Shown here: one piece after another, positions 27,701 to 36,983 of the stretch
How positions within the stretch are numbered: position 1 is the stretch's first letter
Layout: the number at the start of each line of letters is the position of its first letter
Notes under the pieces: generated by a model
What the model saw: only the letters and a program-made list of their open reading frames with translations
The model's database searches: none
Told to the model about the DNA's origin: nothing
Program-made: the position numbers and the translations under genes
Assembly: GCA_950295325.1 (NCBI GenBank)
Contig: OX485806.1
Location: 39,186,001 to 39,250,000 of the forward strand
DNA length: 64,000 nucleotides
Reading direction: 5' to 3'
Source: Polytrichum commune
Lineage: Eukaryota > Streptophyta > Polytrichopsida > Polytrichales > Polytrichaceae

Positions 27701-29947
27701 GATGTATTAAGTTATGTCCTCTCAGCCACTGCCAGGCTCCCATGTGCTCCATAATTTGGTACTGCAAAAAACTGGAGGATTTTCTGACAACTGGTGGCAA
27801 CTTAACTCCAAATGACTGCAATGCAACAGAATCACTGCAAAAAGACCGGATAGTAATAACTGATTCCTGACACCACCAGCTCGTGTGACTCTCTTTTTAA
27901 GTCCCTGACACTTCCACACAGACACACGGTCTTAACTTTTCTAAAGTCTTAATTTCTGTTCCCAGAGGAGTTTTTCACATGGCTCTTTCCTTCAACCATC
28001 ACTCTATTGGCAAAGACCTTAAGAAATTTAACTTTTTTGCATTCCTTTGCATCCTCGTGGTCAGGAAGCATAACTCAATTCAAAGGTGTAATTGCAATAT
28101 ATTATAACTAAGGTAGACATGCCTAAAATCCAACATATGGAGCAATAATCATGACAGGTATATTTCAAGCGGTAAGTGGTTAGCTGTGGATCTAAGAACG
28201 GGTATCAAAAAGGCGACATGTGTTTAAGAAGAGATTGGACCACGTGCTCAAAATATGCTAACCATTCTAGACTCAATAGTCACCATGATGGAGAGGACCT
28301 ATATGACCACTTAATGATCATGAAATTTTTCACTTTGATATTGAATAAGATATTTGATATTCAATATGATTTTTGTTTCATGTAACAAATTCTTGATTTT
28401 TGAAAACAGGTCCGATTTTGGAGGCCAGATAGTTGAGTATTATCCTACCTACATGGGCCTTGTTGTGCTCTTGCTAGTTGCTCATATTTTATCTAGAGCC
28501 CTTAGTTACTACCTGTGACGTTTTTGTATTTCGAAACTCTTATATATCTAGAATCAAGAATTTGTCACATGAAACAAATATCACATTCAATATCAAAGTG
28601 AAAATTTAGGTCGATATATAAAAATCTAGGTTGTACATCAACCTAGATATATATATAAACTTAGGTCACCAATAACAAATAAACCTGGGGCTACTATAGC
28701 TCACAGTTATGATTGAGCACTGACACAAAACTCACTCATGGCTAATAAATGTAGTGGCCACTGATGAGAGAAAATACAATCAATATGAACTGACAGTTGG
28801 AAAAGGAGAGGACAATTCTCACTTTAGTAAATAAATTTCTGAGCGGAACTTTGTGATGTTGTTGGATATATTCCTTCAGGTCTGCTGGAATAATGATCAA
28901 AATCCATAGGTTGGAGGAAGTGGGCAATATCGAACCCCAAAAACGTCGCAGGTAGTAACTAAGGACTCTAGATAAAATATGAGCGACTAGCAAGAGCACA
29001 ACAAGGCCCGTGTAGGTAGGATAGTACTCAACTATCGGACCTCCAAAATTGGACCTGTTTTCGAAAATCTCTAGTGTATTGGAGGGAGAGAGAGAGAGAG
29101 CGAGTACCACCTTTAACAACTAAATGAAGCAATTTTGATCCAGAAAGTATTATTGCAATTTATGCACAGGGGACATATCCTCTCTTGAGAATGGACAGTG
29201 CAGTCCACTATAATTGCCATTTCGAGGTTCAAAATGACGAACCCAGAGAAATTGAAGCTATCAAGCGTGCTGCAGCTAATTGCACAATACTTGCAGATTC
29301 AGTTCCTGCAACTCGGTAAGGCTATGGTTGGACATGATCAGGGACATCTGGGCAGTAGGGATTGACTTACTTAAAAACTCATCCTCTAAATAATACTGAA
29401 GCAGCAGAAGATTAGAAGACTTGGATTAATTTAGCTCAAAAATCTCCATTCTTGGGAATGGATTAGTTAGATTCCGCCATTGACTTTTCTAAGAAGAAGA
29501 AGAAGAGGATGAACCCAATGATGATAGTAAAGCTATCTTTGTGCAACAACTTGCAGGTTTAGTTCTTGCAACTCGGTATGCTATGGTTGGGTGTGATTAG
29601 GGATATCTGAGCAGTAGGTATTGACTTAACTTCGTCTTCGATTACAATACTGGAGAAGCAGAAGTAGAACAAGAAGAGAAGACTCGCACCATTCAATCAA
29701 TAGATTCTTGGTTGATTGATACATAGTACCTACTGGTTGAAAAAATTCATTCTTCAGCTCAGAAGATGGGTGAGTGCAAAGAAAGTTCTTACTCGAACAG
29801 GTCCCAGGTGGTAGCAAGTCCTTCAGGGAGCTCTGGAAATCCATCCTTGGCATAGATGCTGCGATAGGTAGGTCCCTTGGACGGAGCTCCATCGCTGGCA
29901 GCCACAGCGCCCTCATGCTCAAAAATGTAACACTTCGGCGCCTCCAT
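12798..29947 (-). CDS. LACS4: Long-chain acyl-CoA synthetase, LACS4/5-like (19 exons)
   Basis: Activates long-chain fatty acids to acyl-CoA with ATP, normally at the ER. Minus-strand exons: 29947-29793, 25926-25860, 25280-25191, 25046-24990, 24716-24668, 23761-23685, 23404-23365, 22981-22887, 22361-22191, 21040-20930, 19551-19464, 18738-18672, 18326-18251, 17862-17745, 17120-16869, 15849-15710, 14871-14689, 13911-13792, 12842-12798. Every junction is GT-AG and phases close perfectly: 2001 nt, 666 aa, the length known for Arabidopsis LACS4. Seen: [11 protein letters not shown] (AMP-binding P-loop, ~232-242), [10 protein letters not shown] (~277), QGYGLTET (~417), DGWFHTGDIGEW (~499) and [16 protein letters not shown] (~518). 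GPPL and [12 protein letters not shown] favour the LACS4/5 branch over LACS1/2. The chosen ATG has A at -3 and G at +4; an in-frame ATG at 30037 would add 30 residues. Exon 7 is only 40 nt. Introns are loaded with MITEs and tandem repeats. Confidence 0.96.
12905..13225 (-). mobile_element. GGTAGA-family MITE copy in LACS intron 18
   Basis: Reads, on the minus strand, like 26339-26707: GGCTCCAAGAACGGATTCCAAAAAGGCAT, GAAAGAGACTGG, TCAAAATACGA-GACCATTCTAGGCTCAA and CACGAGAATCGTCACTTTG in the same order. At 13211-13229 a further TAA-GGTAGATGGGTCTTAA end is present in plus orientation, so the copy is rearranged or two partial copies abut. Confidence 0.6.
14111..14557 (+). mobile_element. GGTATTTAGTGTCA MITE, full copy, LACS intron 17
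   Basis: 447 bp with inverted termini. The left end is TACACCATTAATGGTATTTA, the right end in reverse complement is TACACTGTTTATGGTATTTA, both followed by GTGT. The body carries CCTATTTTGAGGCATATGCTAG and ACATGACACTTGCCATTAGCA. Related copies: 33932-34412, 35113-35410, 36984-37222 (opposite orientation) and 12115-12425. Confidence 0.75.
14998..15215 (-). mobile_element. AACCGGTT-type LTR fragment, LACS intron 16
   Basis: On the minus strand this reads a purine tract CTGGGGAGA, then TTTTTGGGCATAATCGG, GAGATCCTGGTGTTTCCAAG, AACCGGTTATTTCTCAAACT and ends near TTCATTGGTC. The same order recurs at 17945-18175, 33385-33540, 42770-42905, 47955-48350 and 63480-63715. A polypurine tract followed by this unit, and TTGGT after the TCA end where a primer site would start, suggest LTR remnants of one retrotransposon family. 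No coding region is attached. Confidence 0.6.
17208..17628. mobile_element. TACACTAAATA MITE copy, LACS intron 14
   Basis: About 420 bp, same body as 25326-25703 and 44706-45124: ACGGTATTTTATG, AATGACACTTTCTTATGAACAAG, TCTGCATCCTAACATTT, AGTGACAATAATTGCAATATTGTAAATC, GAGCAAGACAGATTGAGTTGGTGACACTAA. The left terminus is worn; the right reads TACAATATTCAGTGTA. An insertion of telomere-like AACCCTAAACCCTAAAACC lies at 17340-17360. Confidence 0.7.
17945..18175 (-). mobile_element. AACCGGTT-type LTR fragment, LACS intron 13
   Basis: Second intronic copy of the unit at 14998-15215, with GAACCGACCGCTAGTTACA, ATGAACCGGTTGAGTT, GAAGTTCAAGACTTCAGGGA, AACTGGTTGGACTTGGAAACA and GATCTTGACCGACTGTGCCC. It ends at the same purine-tract position (CCCGGGGATA on the minus strand). 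Confidence 0.65.
18909..19375. mobile_element. MITE, TTAGGGCC family, LACS intron 11
   Basis: 467 bp. The left end TTATGGCCGCTTCACACACT pairs with the inverted right end TTAGGCCACTTCACACAAGA. The body shares AGGGCCTGTGACCAC and CTCTCATTGGTG with 21657-22059, so the two are one subfamily. Its inner end lies about 90 bp from exon 11. Confidence 0.75.
19697..20044 (+). mobile_element. GGTAGA-family MITE, LACS intron 10
   Basis: 348 bp. It starts GGTAGACATGCCTAATTTGG after TAA and ends TTTAAGACCCATTTACC, whose reverse complement (GGTAAATGGGTCTTAAA) matches the start. The body has GGTTAGGTGTTTGAAAGAGA, CATTCTAGGCTCAATAGTCA, TTCATATGAGCTCCAAGAAT and CCTAGGAGAAGTGGGCTAG, as in the copies at 26339, 27174 and 37940. 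Confidence 0.75.
20097..20875. repeat. Four-copy ~205-bp tandem repeat, LACS intron 10
   Basis: Units start near 20097, 20301, 20502 and 20711 with TAGGTATTGGGTGCCT and variants. Each then has GGTAGG(G/A)-GACA-CACGTGTCCAATACTGGACAT, CATAGCAAGGTCA, AATTACAGTTGATAATGTGC, TCATTGTATCCAATC and TGACCACTACAAATGA. The last unit is shorter and the array stops about 55 bp from the donor-side edge of exon 10. Each unit holds an ACACGTGT or ACACATGT core (E-box/G-box-like), repeated every ~205 bp. Confidence 0.8.
21657..22059. mobile_element. MITE, TTAGGGCC family, LACS intron 9
   Basis: 403 bp. The left terminus TTAGGGGCACTTTACACTAG and the inverted right terminus TTAGGGCCACTTTACACTAC agree at 18 of 20 positions, followed by AGC in both. 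This is the best-preserved pair of ends in the family. An internal partial duplication of the left end (CACTTGACACTAGAGCTTGAGGG) begins near 21748. It lies about 130 bp from exon 9. Confidence 0.8.
23231..23260. repeat. (ATGG)n microsatellite, LACS intron 7
   Basis: About seven ATGG units in a row, preceded by a short TATA-rich run. A second TA-rich run lies at 23470-23480. Confidence 0.9.
24243..24612 (+). mobile_element. GGTAGA-family MITE, diverged copy, LACS intron 5
   Basis: Starts TAA-GGTCACCGGGCCTAAACC and carries GTTTGAGTGGTATGTG, GATCTAAGAACGG-CACCA, AGAGGAGATTGAAGTACATG, TTCATATGAGCTCC and ATCCTAGGAGAAGTGGG in family order. The right terminus is degraded near 24612. Confidence 0.6.
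25326..25703. mobile_element. TACACTAAATA MITE, LACS intron 2
   Basis: 378 bp. The left end TACTAAATATGATATTTAGT-GTCATATGGTATTTT is itself a small palindrome; the right end is ATACTAAATATCATATTTAG-TGT. The body carries TTCTTATGAATAAGTG, GTGACAGTAATTGCAACATT and GAGCAAGACAATTAGAATTG, as in the 17208 and 44706 copies. Confidence 0.75.
26339..26707 (+). mobile_element. GGTAGA-family MITE, LACS intron 1, best termini
   Basis: 369 bp. The left end GGTAGACGCGCCTAACTCGG-TTACT pairs with the inverted right end GGTAGATGTGCCTTAAATGG-TTACT, about 25 bp with five or six mismatches. TAA precedes it, as it does the copies at 19697, 27174 and 28112, which suggests either a TAA target (as in PIF/Harbinger MITEs) or a terminal extension. 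The three bases after the right end are AAA, so a perfect TAA duplication is not seen. Confidence 0.75.
27174..27558 (+). mobile_element. GGTAGA-family MITE, LACS intron 1, second copy
   Basis: Starts TAA-GGTAGACATGCCTAATTC and ends in AGTAACCATTTAAGACACCT. The body matches the other copies (GGCTCCCAGAACGG, CATTCTAGGCTCAATAGTTA, TTCATATGACCTCC, GGAGAAGTCAGCTAGTTAGA). It is interrupted by a G homopolymer at 27350-27363. Confidence 0.7.
28112..28360 (+). mobile_element. GGTAGA-family MITE, truncated copy running into a hairpin
   Basis: Starts CTAA-GGTAGACATGCCTAAAAT, then GATCTAAGAACGGGTATCAA, AGAAGAGATTGGACCA, CTAACCATTCTAGACTCAATAGTCA and TTTTTCACTTTGATATTGAAT. The 3' half of the family is missing; the sequence passes into the inverted repeat listed next. 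Confidence 0.6.
28326..29068. repeat. Two interlocked inverted repeats in LACS intron 1
   Basis: Inner pair: 28326-28395 and 28545-28605 are inverted copies (TTCACTTTGATATTGAAT, GATATTTG-TTTCATGT-ACAAATTCTTGATT). The loop between them, about 28393-28525, is itself present in inverted orientation at 28938-29068 (TGAAAACAGGTCC-ATTTTGGAGG, CTACCTACA-GGGCCTTGTTG, TTATCTAGAG-CCTTAGTTACTA). The outer arms are about 130 bp and differ at only about ten positions. The second outer arm lies in a 125-codon minus-strand open frame (29119-28742) with a hydrophobic stretch; no known domain was recognised. Confidence 0.75.
29283..29635. repeat. Two-copy direct repeat beside LACS exon 1
   Basis: 29283-29375 and 29543-29630 share CTTGCAG-TT-AGTTC-TGCAACTCGGTA, GCTATGGTTGG and GCAGTAGG-ATTGACTTA in direct order, spaced about 260 bp apart. 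Confidence 0.65.
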
Positions 29948-30990
29948 GCTCACTTCCAGTGTCCTCACAACAAACCTTGAACTCCGAATTGATCTGCAAC
30001 CTCGCCCTCGTTTTTCCTGCCTTCCTCCCTCACCCACCTTGCTCTAATCTTATCTTCTTGCTACCACTTGAACACAAGCCAAATAAACAAACAAACAAAC
30101 AATCAACAAAAGCTCAACACTCTTCTTCTGAGACAGTAAGTCAACCGTCTTGGCTGTCTCAAAAAGCTCAAAAATTGCACTTGATCCTTCAGAGCAAGCA
30201 AAGCCATCCAGACTGTCGCCAATTGCTGTGCCTAGCCAATAACTTAGAATTCCTCTGGGCCCCTTCCTCAAATTAATCCTCACCCTCATTCCGCTTGGCA
30301 CCCTAACCCGTACAAGACGAGTAAGAAATAATAAAAAATAAAACTGATCTTGCGCTTTCACAAAATGCCTTGAAAGGTGATGATACAAAACCTAAAAAAA
30401 CCTAAAAAATCAAAAAATGAGACCGTCCAAGGTTGCTTACATCAATATATCAAAACCCAAATCCGAAGCTCAATCCACAAAATGAATTGGACATTTTTTT
30501 CCTGGCAACTTCTTAACTTACTTCTGTATCTCTGAGACCTTCGTGTTGAAGGCTCTGAATCTTCCAAGGCCAGATTCTATCCAATTCAATTTCGATGTAG
30601 AGATGCGCTGCAAATCTCTCAATCCCTTCTATGGACCTCTGAACACAAATCTCTGACAGAAGCAACCAACAGCAACAACAACAACAACACAAGAAATTGT
30701 TATCCTCACATAGTACTAGTTCTAATTCCTACTCCACCGCTTCCTCTACTCCTCTGCCAAATTTGGCCATTGATCGAGTCAATAAAAATAAAAAATAAAA
30801 AATAAAAAATAAAAAAACATATATTAGCACCTTCTTCGTCGTCGTCGCTGCTGCCAACTTCCTTCCTCGATTCTGCACCAAATCGGACACTCCGACTATG
30901 GGCGGAGAGATCTTGGTGGCTCGATCACCAATATGAGCAACACGGTATCGCTCGCTCGGGAAATGGCCGAGCAATTGCTAGGGACATGCA
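29948..30990 (-). promoter_or_regulatory. LACS 5' UTR and promoter region
   Basis: Upstream flank of the LACS start codon. It contains an in-frame ATG at 30037, (AAAC)n at 30088-30102, a CAA run near 30670-30690 and (AAAAAT)n near 30785-30815. Minus-strand open frames at 30388-30050 and 30974-30729 have no recognised domain and may simply be leader sequence. No TATA box or transcription start could be fixed, and a 5' UTR intron cannot be excluded. Confidence 0.35.
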
Positions 30991-30999
30991 AAACATAAA

Positions 31000-33380
31000 G
31001 GCGATCCCCCCCCCCCCCCACGGGCATGTCTGTCTCTCTCAAGCGCTACTTCGCTTCGTCAGACATCTCCATCCTGCTTTGTCCTAGAACTCATAGATTC
31101 TTCCGTGACTTATCTAGCTACTACATAGATTCTCAGGAACAATGTCTATATCATCTCAAGATCTTTGTATCTAGAGTGAGCATTTTCCATAGAATGGGCA
31201 AGAAGCTACTAGTGCTGTGTTGGGCGTTGAGAGATCTACGGATTTCGGGGATGTTTTCCACCTTTGATTGATTGAGGCCATCCACGTATTTCGTACATGT
31301 AGGGTACATTAGCTATGTATGTAGAAAATTACATACATTTCCAAGGCGGGTGGCAAAAGCATCATCATGGCCGGCCCACCCCAAGGGTTCGTGATGTCTA
31401 CGTAAACTCATCGTCAATTACCTAGTAGTAACGTGAAGAACTTCCATGCACCGAAGCTATACTTGTATAGTGTTTGTGATGTATGGTTATTTTTAGATCA
31501 TTTGACTTTGGAAATTGTGGCATTAGAGATCATGAATCAATGCAATGGCGGGGGAAGGGTTTAGCTAGAATGGATATGATCTCAATTTTATAAGGGGTTT
31601 GTTTTGTGTATTGTAACCCCTTCATCCATGATGAATGAGTTTAATCCCATAACGCTTTCAGCATGTTCGTACTATTGTAATTATTGTATATTCTCTCTGT
31701 TTGCAAGATGTTATGAAGTCTTCATCAAACTTCTAACCCCTAGTTATTTTGTGTCCAAATGTCGAGAAAATTTATTAAAAAACAACAAGTAATCATTAGT
31801 TTCTACTTAAAAAGTCACATCATAATCTATATTCGAGATGTTCAAGATACCATGTGTATCGGAATCGGGCTCCGAAAGCGTATTGTGGGTTAAATAAACA
31901 TCACTAAGTTAAGGCCAACTTGCCCCATGTTGTGGTCCCCTTTGAGCACGGTTTTTCTTAGAGCTTCTAATGTGACTATCAATGTCTCTAGACAATTTGT
32001 TTGTGTGGGAGATATTTAATTCCAAAGTTTTTATAATGGAAGAAAAATTAAGCACAAGTAAAGAACTTTTTAGCTCACATGCTACTACTAGGGCTATTGC
32101 CACCTTTCAATGAAGGACTCTATGACGTTGATGACTAGGATCCAATTAAGAGGGAGGGAGGGAGGGAGGGAGGGAGGGAGGGAGGGGGGGTACATAAAGT
32201 CTCATAAGAATATGAATTGTAAGCTAATTGCATTTTGCAAGTTTAGTTGCTCCCTGAGAATAGGGGAAAGAGTGTTGTTCTGCAAATAGCCCGTGGTACA
32301 GTTAATTCAACTCAATTGAGTGTTGTTCTTGCCTTGAGGGGGGACAGTGGCTTATGGTTTACATGTTTACAATGTCATTTGAGTTCACCAGATGAAATTG
32401 TCAACTTGCAAATGAATGTGTATCAATTTGGATGAAAATGTATATAATCATCCATATGTGGTTTTGTCACTCCGATGCTCCTCCCTTGAACATTTGAAAC
32501 AAAAATGTCATTGGACCCCCATACCATGCAATGTACATCAAGAGGTTATTGGAATGTAAGGATAATGACAAAATTGCATCCTTGCGAGGGGGAGGAATGT
32601 CCAAGAATTGTGGCCCATGGTTGAAGTGCATTGCATGACCTTATATGGGCATGTGCCATATCCAATTGCATGCACCCATACATATGACACATCACCTTAA
32701 GATGGTTCCCCTACTTTCTTTCCATAACGGTGGAAATCAGTGGGACAATGGCCACTACTGCCACCATGTTGTCTATCGATATGTATATTGGGAGGTTATT
32801 ATTACTATGCATACTTATGTTGCAAAACTTGACGAGGATTATGACTGTCATCAGTGGCTTCGAGGACGTATGATGCAAATTTCAAAGGAATAACAAAAAA
32901 AAATCATCCACCGCACCTCATCAACAATTCATTAGTCTAAAATATGTAGTGTTGGTCCCCAAGCCGTGGATGAGATGTATTATGTGACTTAAGTTTTAGC
33001 TTATATGTATGTGACTTTCTTGATTGTTGATCTCAACACAAACACTTTGATGAGGTGGTGGGGATGAGCATGGACAATTCGATTTCCTTTACATACTTAT
33101 TGTTGATCTTATGAGCAAAATGAAGAAATAGTAAGAAGGTGGAGAGAGGGAATTGACATATACGAACGAGTGTACTTCTCATCATCCATCCAATATAAAA
33201 ATTCGACCCCTATAGGTTTGTTGTCGATTTATTTCAATTGATCTCAAGTACATTAATTTGGGGTCTTTAATACTAATGTTGGCATCAAGTCAACTTTGAA
33301 ACCATAACCTTTGAGATGCATACTAATGTAAGGGTTTATGTTGGATGAATGAGAGGTATGCTTGTAAACAATTATTCCCT
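31000..33380. other. Intergenic DNA with homopolymer and (GGGA)n repeats
   Basis: No gene is supported. A C tract lies at about 31009-31019 and a (GGGA)n microsatellite ending in a G tract at 32151-32190. Open frames up to 82 codons have no recognised domain. Confidence 0.5.
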
Positions 33381-33384
33381 CTTC

Positions 33385-33540
33385 GATGGACGAGAAGAAC
33401 TGATCGCTAGTTTTAGATGAACCGATTGAGTTTGAGAAATAACCAGTTGAAGTTCAAGACTTCAGAAATTTTACCCATCATTTTAGATGAATGTATAAAA
33501 TATACTTCAAATTAATAAAGGAAAACCGGGAAGATCTCTC
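33385..33540 (-). mobile_element. AACCGGTT-type LTR fragment, truncated
   Basis: Matches 15006-15160 (AGAACTGATCGCTAGTTTTAGA, ACCGATTGAGTTTGAGAAAT, ACCAGTTGAAGTTCAAGACTTCAG, CCCATCATTTTAGATGAAT, AATAAAGGAAAACCGGGAAGAT). It stops at a CT-rich run near 33540 and lacks the end that would carry the purine tract. Confidence 0.55.
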
Positions 33541-33931
33541 TCTCTCTAGTGTAGCTGGCAAGAAATCCCCTACAGTTGAATTTTATGGTTGAGTGTTGTC
33601 ACATATACTCAAAAGATTCTTTAAATGTAAGTTGTTTTCTCCAAAATTGCGACACCCTAGAACATAGAATTTTGTGTAGAGAAACATGTTGTTAAAAACA
33701 CAATTGACTTGGGTGTGCTATAATAATATTATAATAAATCCATGACATGAAATATGCAAGGAGTTCACAACGTAGTGGGGATGTAAGTAAGTAACATACT
33801 TCCAACCCATAGGGCCACCACCGACGGAGCAAGAGAATTATCGCATACAAGCATTCTTCTCATTTATCCAACATAACAACTTGACTTCCTATAGGTGTAT
33901 GGTTAAATTGCTTCAAATGGTTTGGACGACA

Positions 33932-34412
33932 TGTGTTTATGGTATTTATTGTCACAGGTGTAATAGTGCTATTTCTCCTATTTTGAGGCATATGCTAGGT
34001 GGTTACACTAATGACCAACAACTTCTCCAATAGAGTCACTTCATGACACAACATTCAAGTGTTCTTACTAATATTTTGGCATGCGCATGTTCAATAATGT
34101 TATGAGTTGTATGCCTATGTTATACAATGGTCTACAAGTTGACTAACGTGTGCACAAATGAGCACATGACATCAATATGCCCAAGAATGTCTTCTCCTTG
34201 CATACTAAAGCACAAAACTCACATCTCAAGTATCCTAACGTGCTAAGCTAAATGCCATCATGTAAATGTGTTTTCACTTGAAGAAGTTACTTATGTCGAC
34301 GAATAATGTCATACTTAGCAATTAGCGGACATCACACTTTGAGACTTCTAGTCATCTACTTTAGACCCTTTCACAAATAGTGTACATGACACCAAATACC
34401 ATAAATGATGTA
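33932..34412 (+). mobile_element. GGTATTTAGTGTCA MITE, full-length copy
   Basis: About 480 bp. It starts GTGTTTATGGTATTTATTGT and ends ACCAAATACCATAAATGATGTA. The body matches 14111-14557 throughout (CCTATTTTGAGGCATATGC, ACACAACATTCAAGTG, CCTTGCATACTAAAGCACAA, GCAATTAGCGGACATCACAC). Confidence 0.7.
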
Positions 34413-35112
34413 GGTTAATTTGAGATCTTACTTGCTATTTTGGTGTTGAATTAACTTCAAAACTCAACTTCCAAACTGCACAATATTTTAGGGCTTCTAT
34501 GTTGGCTAAATGAGAGGTAATTATGGTTCTCTCTCTCTCTCTCTCATGCAATTGCACACTCATCTCTTCCCTTTGATACGTGTAAGCTTGTAATGAATGC
34601 TCATTGCCAAAGTAAGTGCTCTAAACTTATCCACAAAGGAATTGAGGCACTTTGACTTAGAGGAAGAATAATATTAGTCTTCGGGGGTACGCAAAAGTGA
34701 ATAGAGTGCGTGTTCGTAAAGAATCTATGGCCACATCCTAACGGATGATGTTGGATGTAGAACTACTTTACCCTTGCCATAGAATAGACACTACTATTGT
34801 AACCAATTAACCTTTAACAATTACCAACATGTGAAAATCTCTCTATTGGGTGGTGTATGAGATTATAATGTCTTTAGATGGTAGTTAATAAGGGAATGTT
34901 TTGGTGATTAGTGGGACCAAGCCATCATCTCCTATCACTTTGACTATTCCTTTTTACTAAACTATTGCAAGGCACATAATAATTCTTTCTTTATTTCTAA
35001 GTCCCAAGTGTAACACCCACATGGGATTTTAAGTGTGTTCCAAGAAATGTAAGGCCACCCTTTGGCAAAATTTGAAGAATAATCACTTGTTAAAAGTAAA
35101 AGCTAGAAGTGG

Positions 35113-35410
35113 TACACTATATATGGTATTTAGTGTCACATGCGTAATAGTGTCACCTACCCTATCTTGAGGCGTATCCTAGGTGGTTACAATATTGACC
35201 AACAACCTCACCATTATAGTCACCTCTTGACACTTGGCATTCAAGTGCTCTTACCAATAACCTATCATGAGTATGCTCAATAATGTTAACTTTTGGGGAG
35301 TATGCCTATGTTACATAATGGTCTACAAGGTGACTAAAGTGTACACTAACGACACTTGGCATTAGGATGCTCAAAAATATTTTCCTCTTGCATACTAAAA
35401 TGTAAGCACA
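35113..35410 (+). mobile_element. GGTATTTAGTGTCA MITE, 3'-truncated
   Basis: Starts TACACTATATATGGTATTTA-GTGTCACATG and follows the family to CTCTTGCATACTAAAATGTAA. There it joins a short scrap of the AACCGGTT LTR family (TTTTTCCAAGTCCAACCG at about 35423-35440). Confidence 0.6.
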
Positions 35411-35519
35411 CGACACTTGTTAGTTTTTCCAAGTCCAACCGTTTACACATAACATTATTCAGGTCCATAATAATGTTATGTGAGACTGACACAAGAAAAA
35501 GGCACCCTACCTTGGAGAG

Positions 35520-35778
35520 TTAGGGCCACTTCACATAGGGTCCCAAGTCCCAACTATGACATGGAGGTGAGGCTTGGGACTTGTGTTGCGAGTTGGGTCG
35601 AGTAAAAAGCTAGACCCAACTCTCAACCCAAGTCTTGCACATATTTTTGCATAAAAAAATCAAGATATGACTTTAATGATATTTAACCATATTTCAGGGA
35701 TTGCTTGAGGCTCACAAGTTGGGACTTGCTAACATGAGTGGGACTTGGGACTTGAGACCCCGTGTGAAGCGGCCCTTA
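35520..35778. mobile_element. MITE, TTAGGGCC family, smallest copy
   Basis: 259 bp. The left end TTAGGGCCACTTCACATAGG pairs with the inverted right end TAAGGGCCGCTTCACACGGG, both followed by GTC. Subterminal GGGACTTG/CAAGTCCC and CCCAAGTC motifs recur in both orientations. No coding capacity. Confidence 0.8.
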
Positions 35779-36983
35779 TGTTCACCTATCTTCAATAGGT
35801 ACCCTCATGACCCGTTAACTTGGCTAAAGGTACATGGGGTCTTGGCAAACTCATATCTTGTGAAGGTGAAAGTTCAAAGCGAAATGAGCTACTCTAATAA
35901 AGAATGATTTGAGAATGAATGAACAAAACAATCATTTTGGCTCCGAAATTGACATCGGAGACACCAGTTTAGGTGATCTAGCAAGAACATGACAATATTT
36001 CAAACCTTGGACAAATAACAAACTAATTCAACTATTGGTTAACTAGTTTCCTTTTGTAGCTACAATTGTTTGCGATTTGACCTGCCAAAAATTGTAGTTA
36101 ACTATAGTTGTTTGAAATTCAGCCTGCCGAAATATCTAGTTAATTATAGTTACATCTAGTTAACTAAATTAACTAAATATGTACTTAATTAAAGTTGAGC
36201 GCAACTTGTTCACGGAATTATGTCGTAGTGTTGTAATGTCACTAGTGTGTTATTTGTGTTGGTGGTGTACATGGAGGTTATCCCGGAGCCCAACATTGTG
36301 AGTTACCATTGACGATCCTCAGTGGCCTAAAAATATTAAAGACTCTCAACTGAAGCAAATCAAAAGGCGAACTTCTTCCGATATATAATAATACTTGGAA
36401 TTTTTCTAGTCAACTATAGTTGTTCTTGAATCTGGTCTTAATCTTTTCTAGTTATCTATAGTTGTTCCCTAAAATGTATTGAAAAAAATATAGTTAATTA
36501 TAGTTATTTTGGCAGTTGTCCAAGATCTGCAATAGTTGTAAACTCGTTCATAAGAAGTGTCAATAGAATAGTTATCACCACGACATAAAATACAGTATGA
36601 CACTATATACAATATTCAGTGTACCCTCATCAAACAGTGCAAACCCCTCCCGGCAGTTTATTCATGACCTTGAAACCCGCGCTCACAAGGATTTTCCAAC
36701 CATGTACAATTGTATGGGCGATTCGCATTTACATTCATCCACAAAACCAATTACATTCATCCATGAACCAATTACATTCAATCATTTGTCACTCTATGTG
36801 ATCATTCATGATGCTATTGCCTACTTGTAGACATAAATTACTAGTCCAATTATCCAAGACGTCGCAATGCTGAAATAAATTCAGAAATTCTCACATCTTG
36901 TTAAATGTTGTGTTATGATAGTTACAGTACAAAACTATGGAGATTTAGTGCCAACGAGGTGCACTGATACACACTCGCTACAA
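35779..36983. other. Intergenic DNA with repeated AGTTAACTATAGTTGT phrases
   Basis: No gene is supported. Between about 36010 and 36520 the phrases TAGTTAACTATAGTTG and TAGTTATCTATAGTTG occur repeatedly in similar forms, suggesting an old short-unit repeat. 36640-36830 has several CATTCATC-motif repeats. Confidence 0.45.

Noticed and set aside
28742-29119. 125-codon minus-strand frame with hydrophobic segments in LACS intron 1
   Set aside because: It spans one arm of an inverted repeat; the matching arm does not keep a frame, so it is not evidence for a membrane protein gene.
29789-30037. Earlier in-frame ATG that would lengthen LACS by 30 residues
   Set aside because: The extension is Arg/Gly-rich and unlike LACS N-termini; the ATG at 29947 has good context and gives the family's usual length.
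30050-30388. 112-codon minus-strand frame upstream of LACS
   Set aside because: No recognised domain and no splice phase that would join it to exon 1; more likely leader or promoter sequence.
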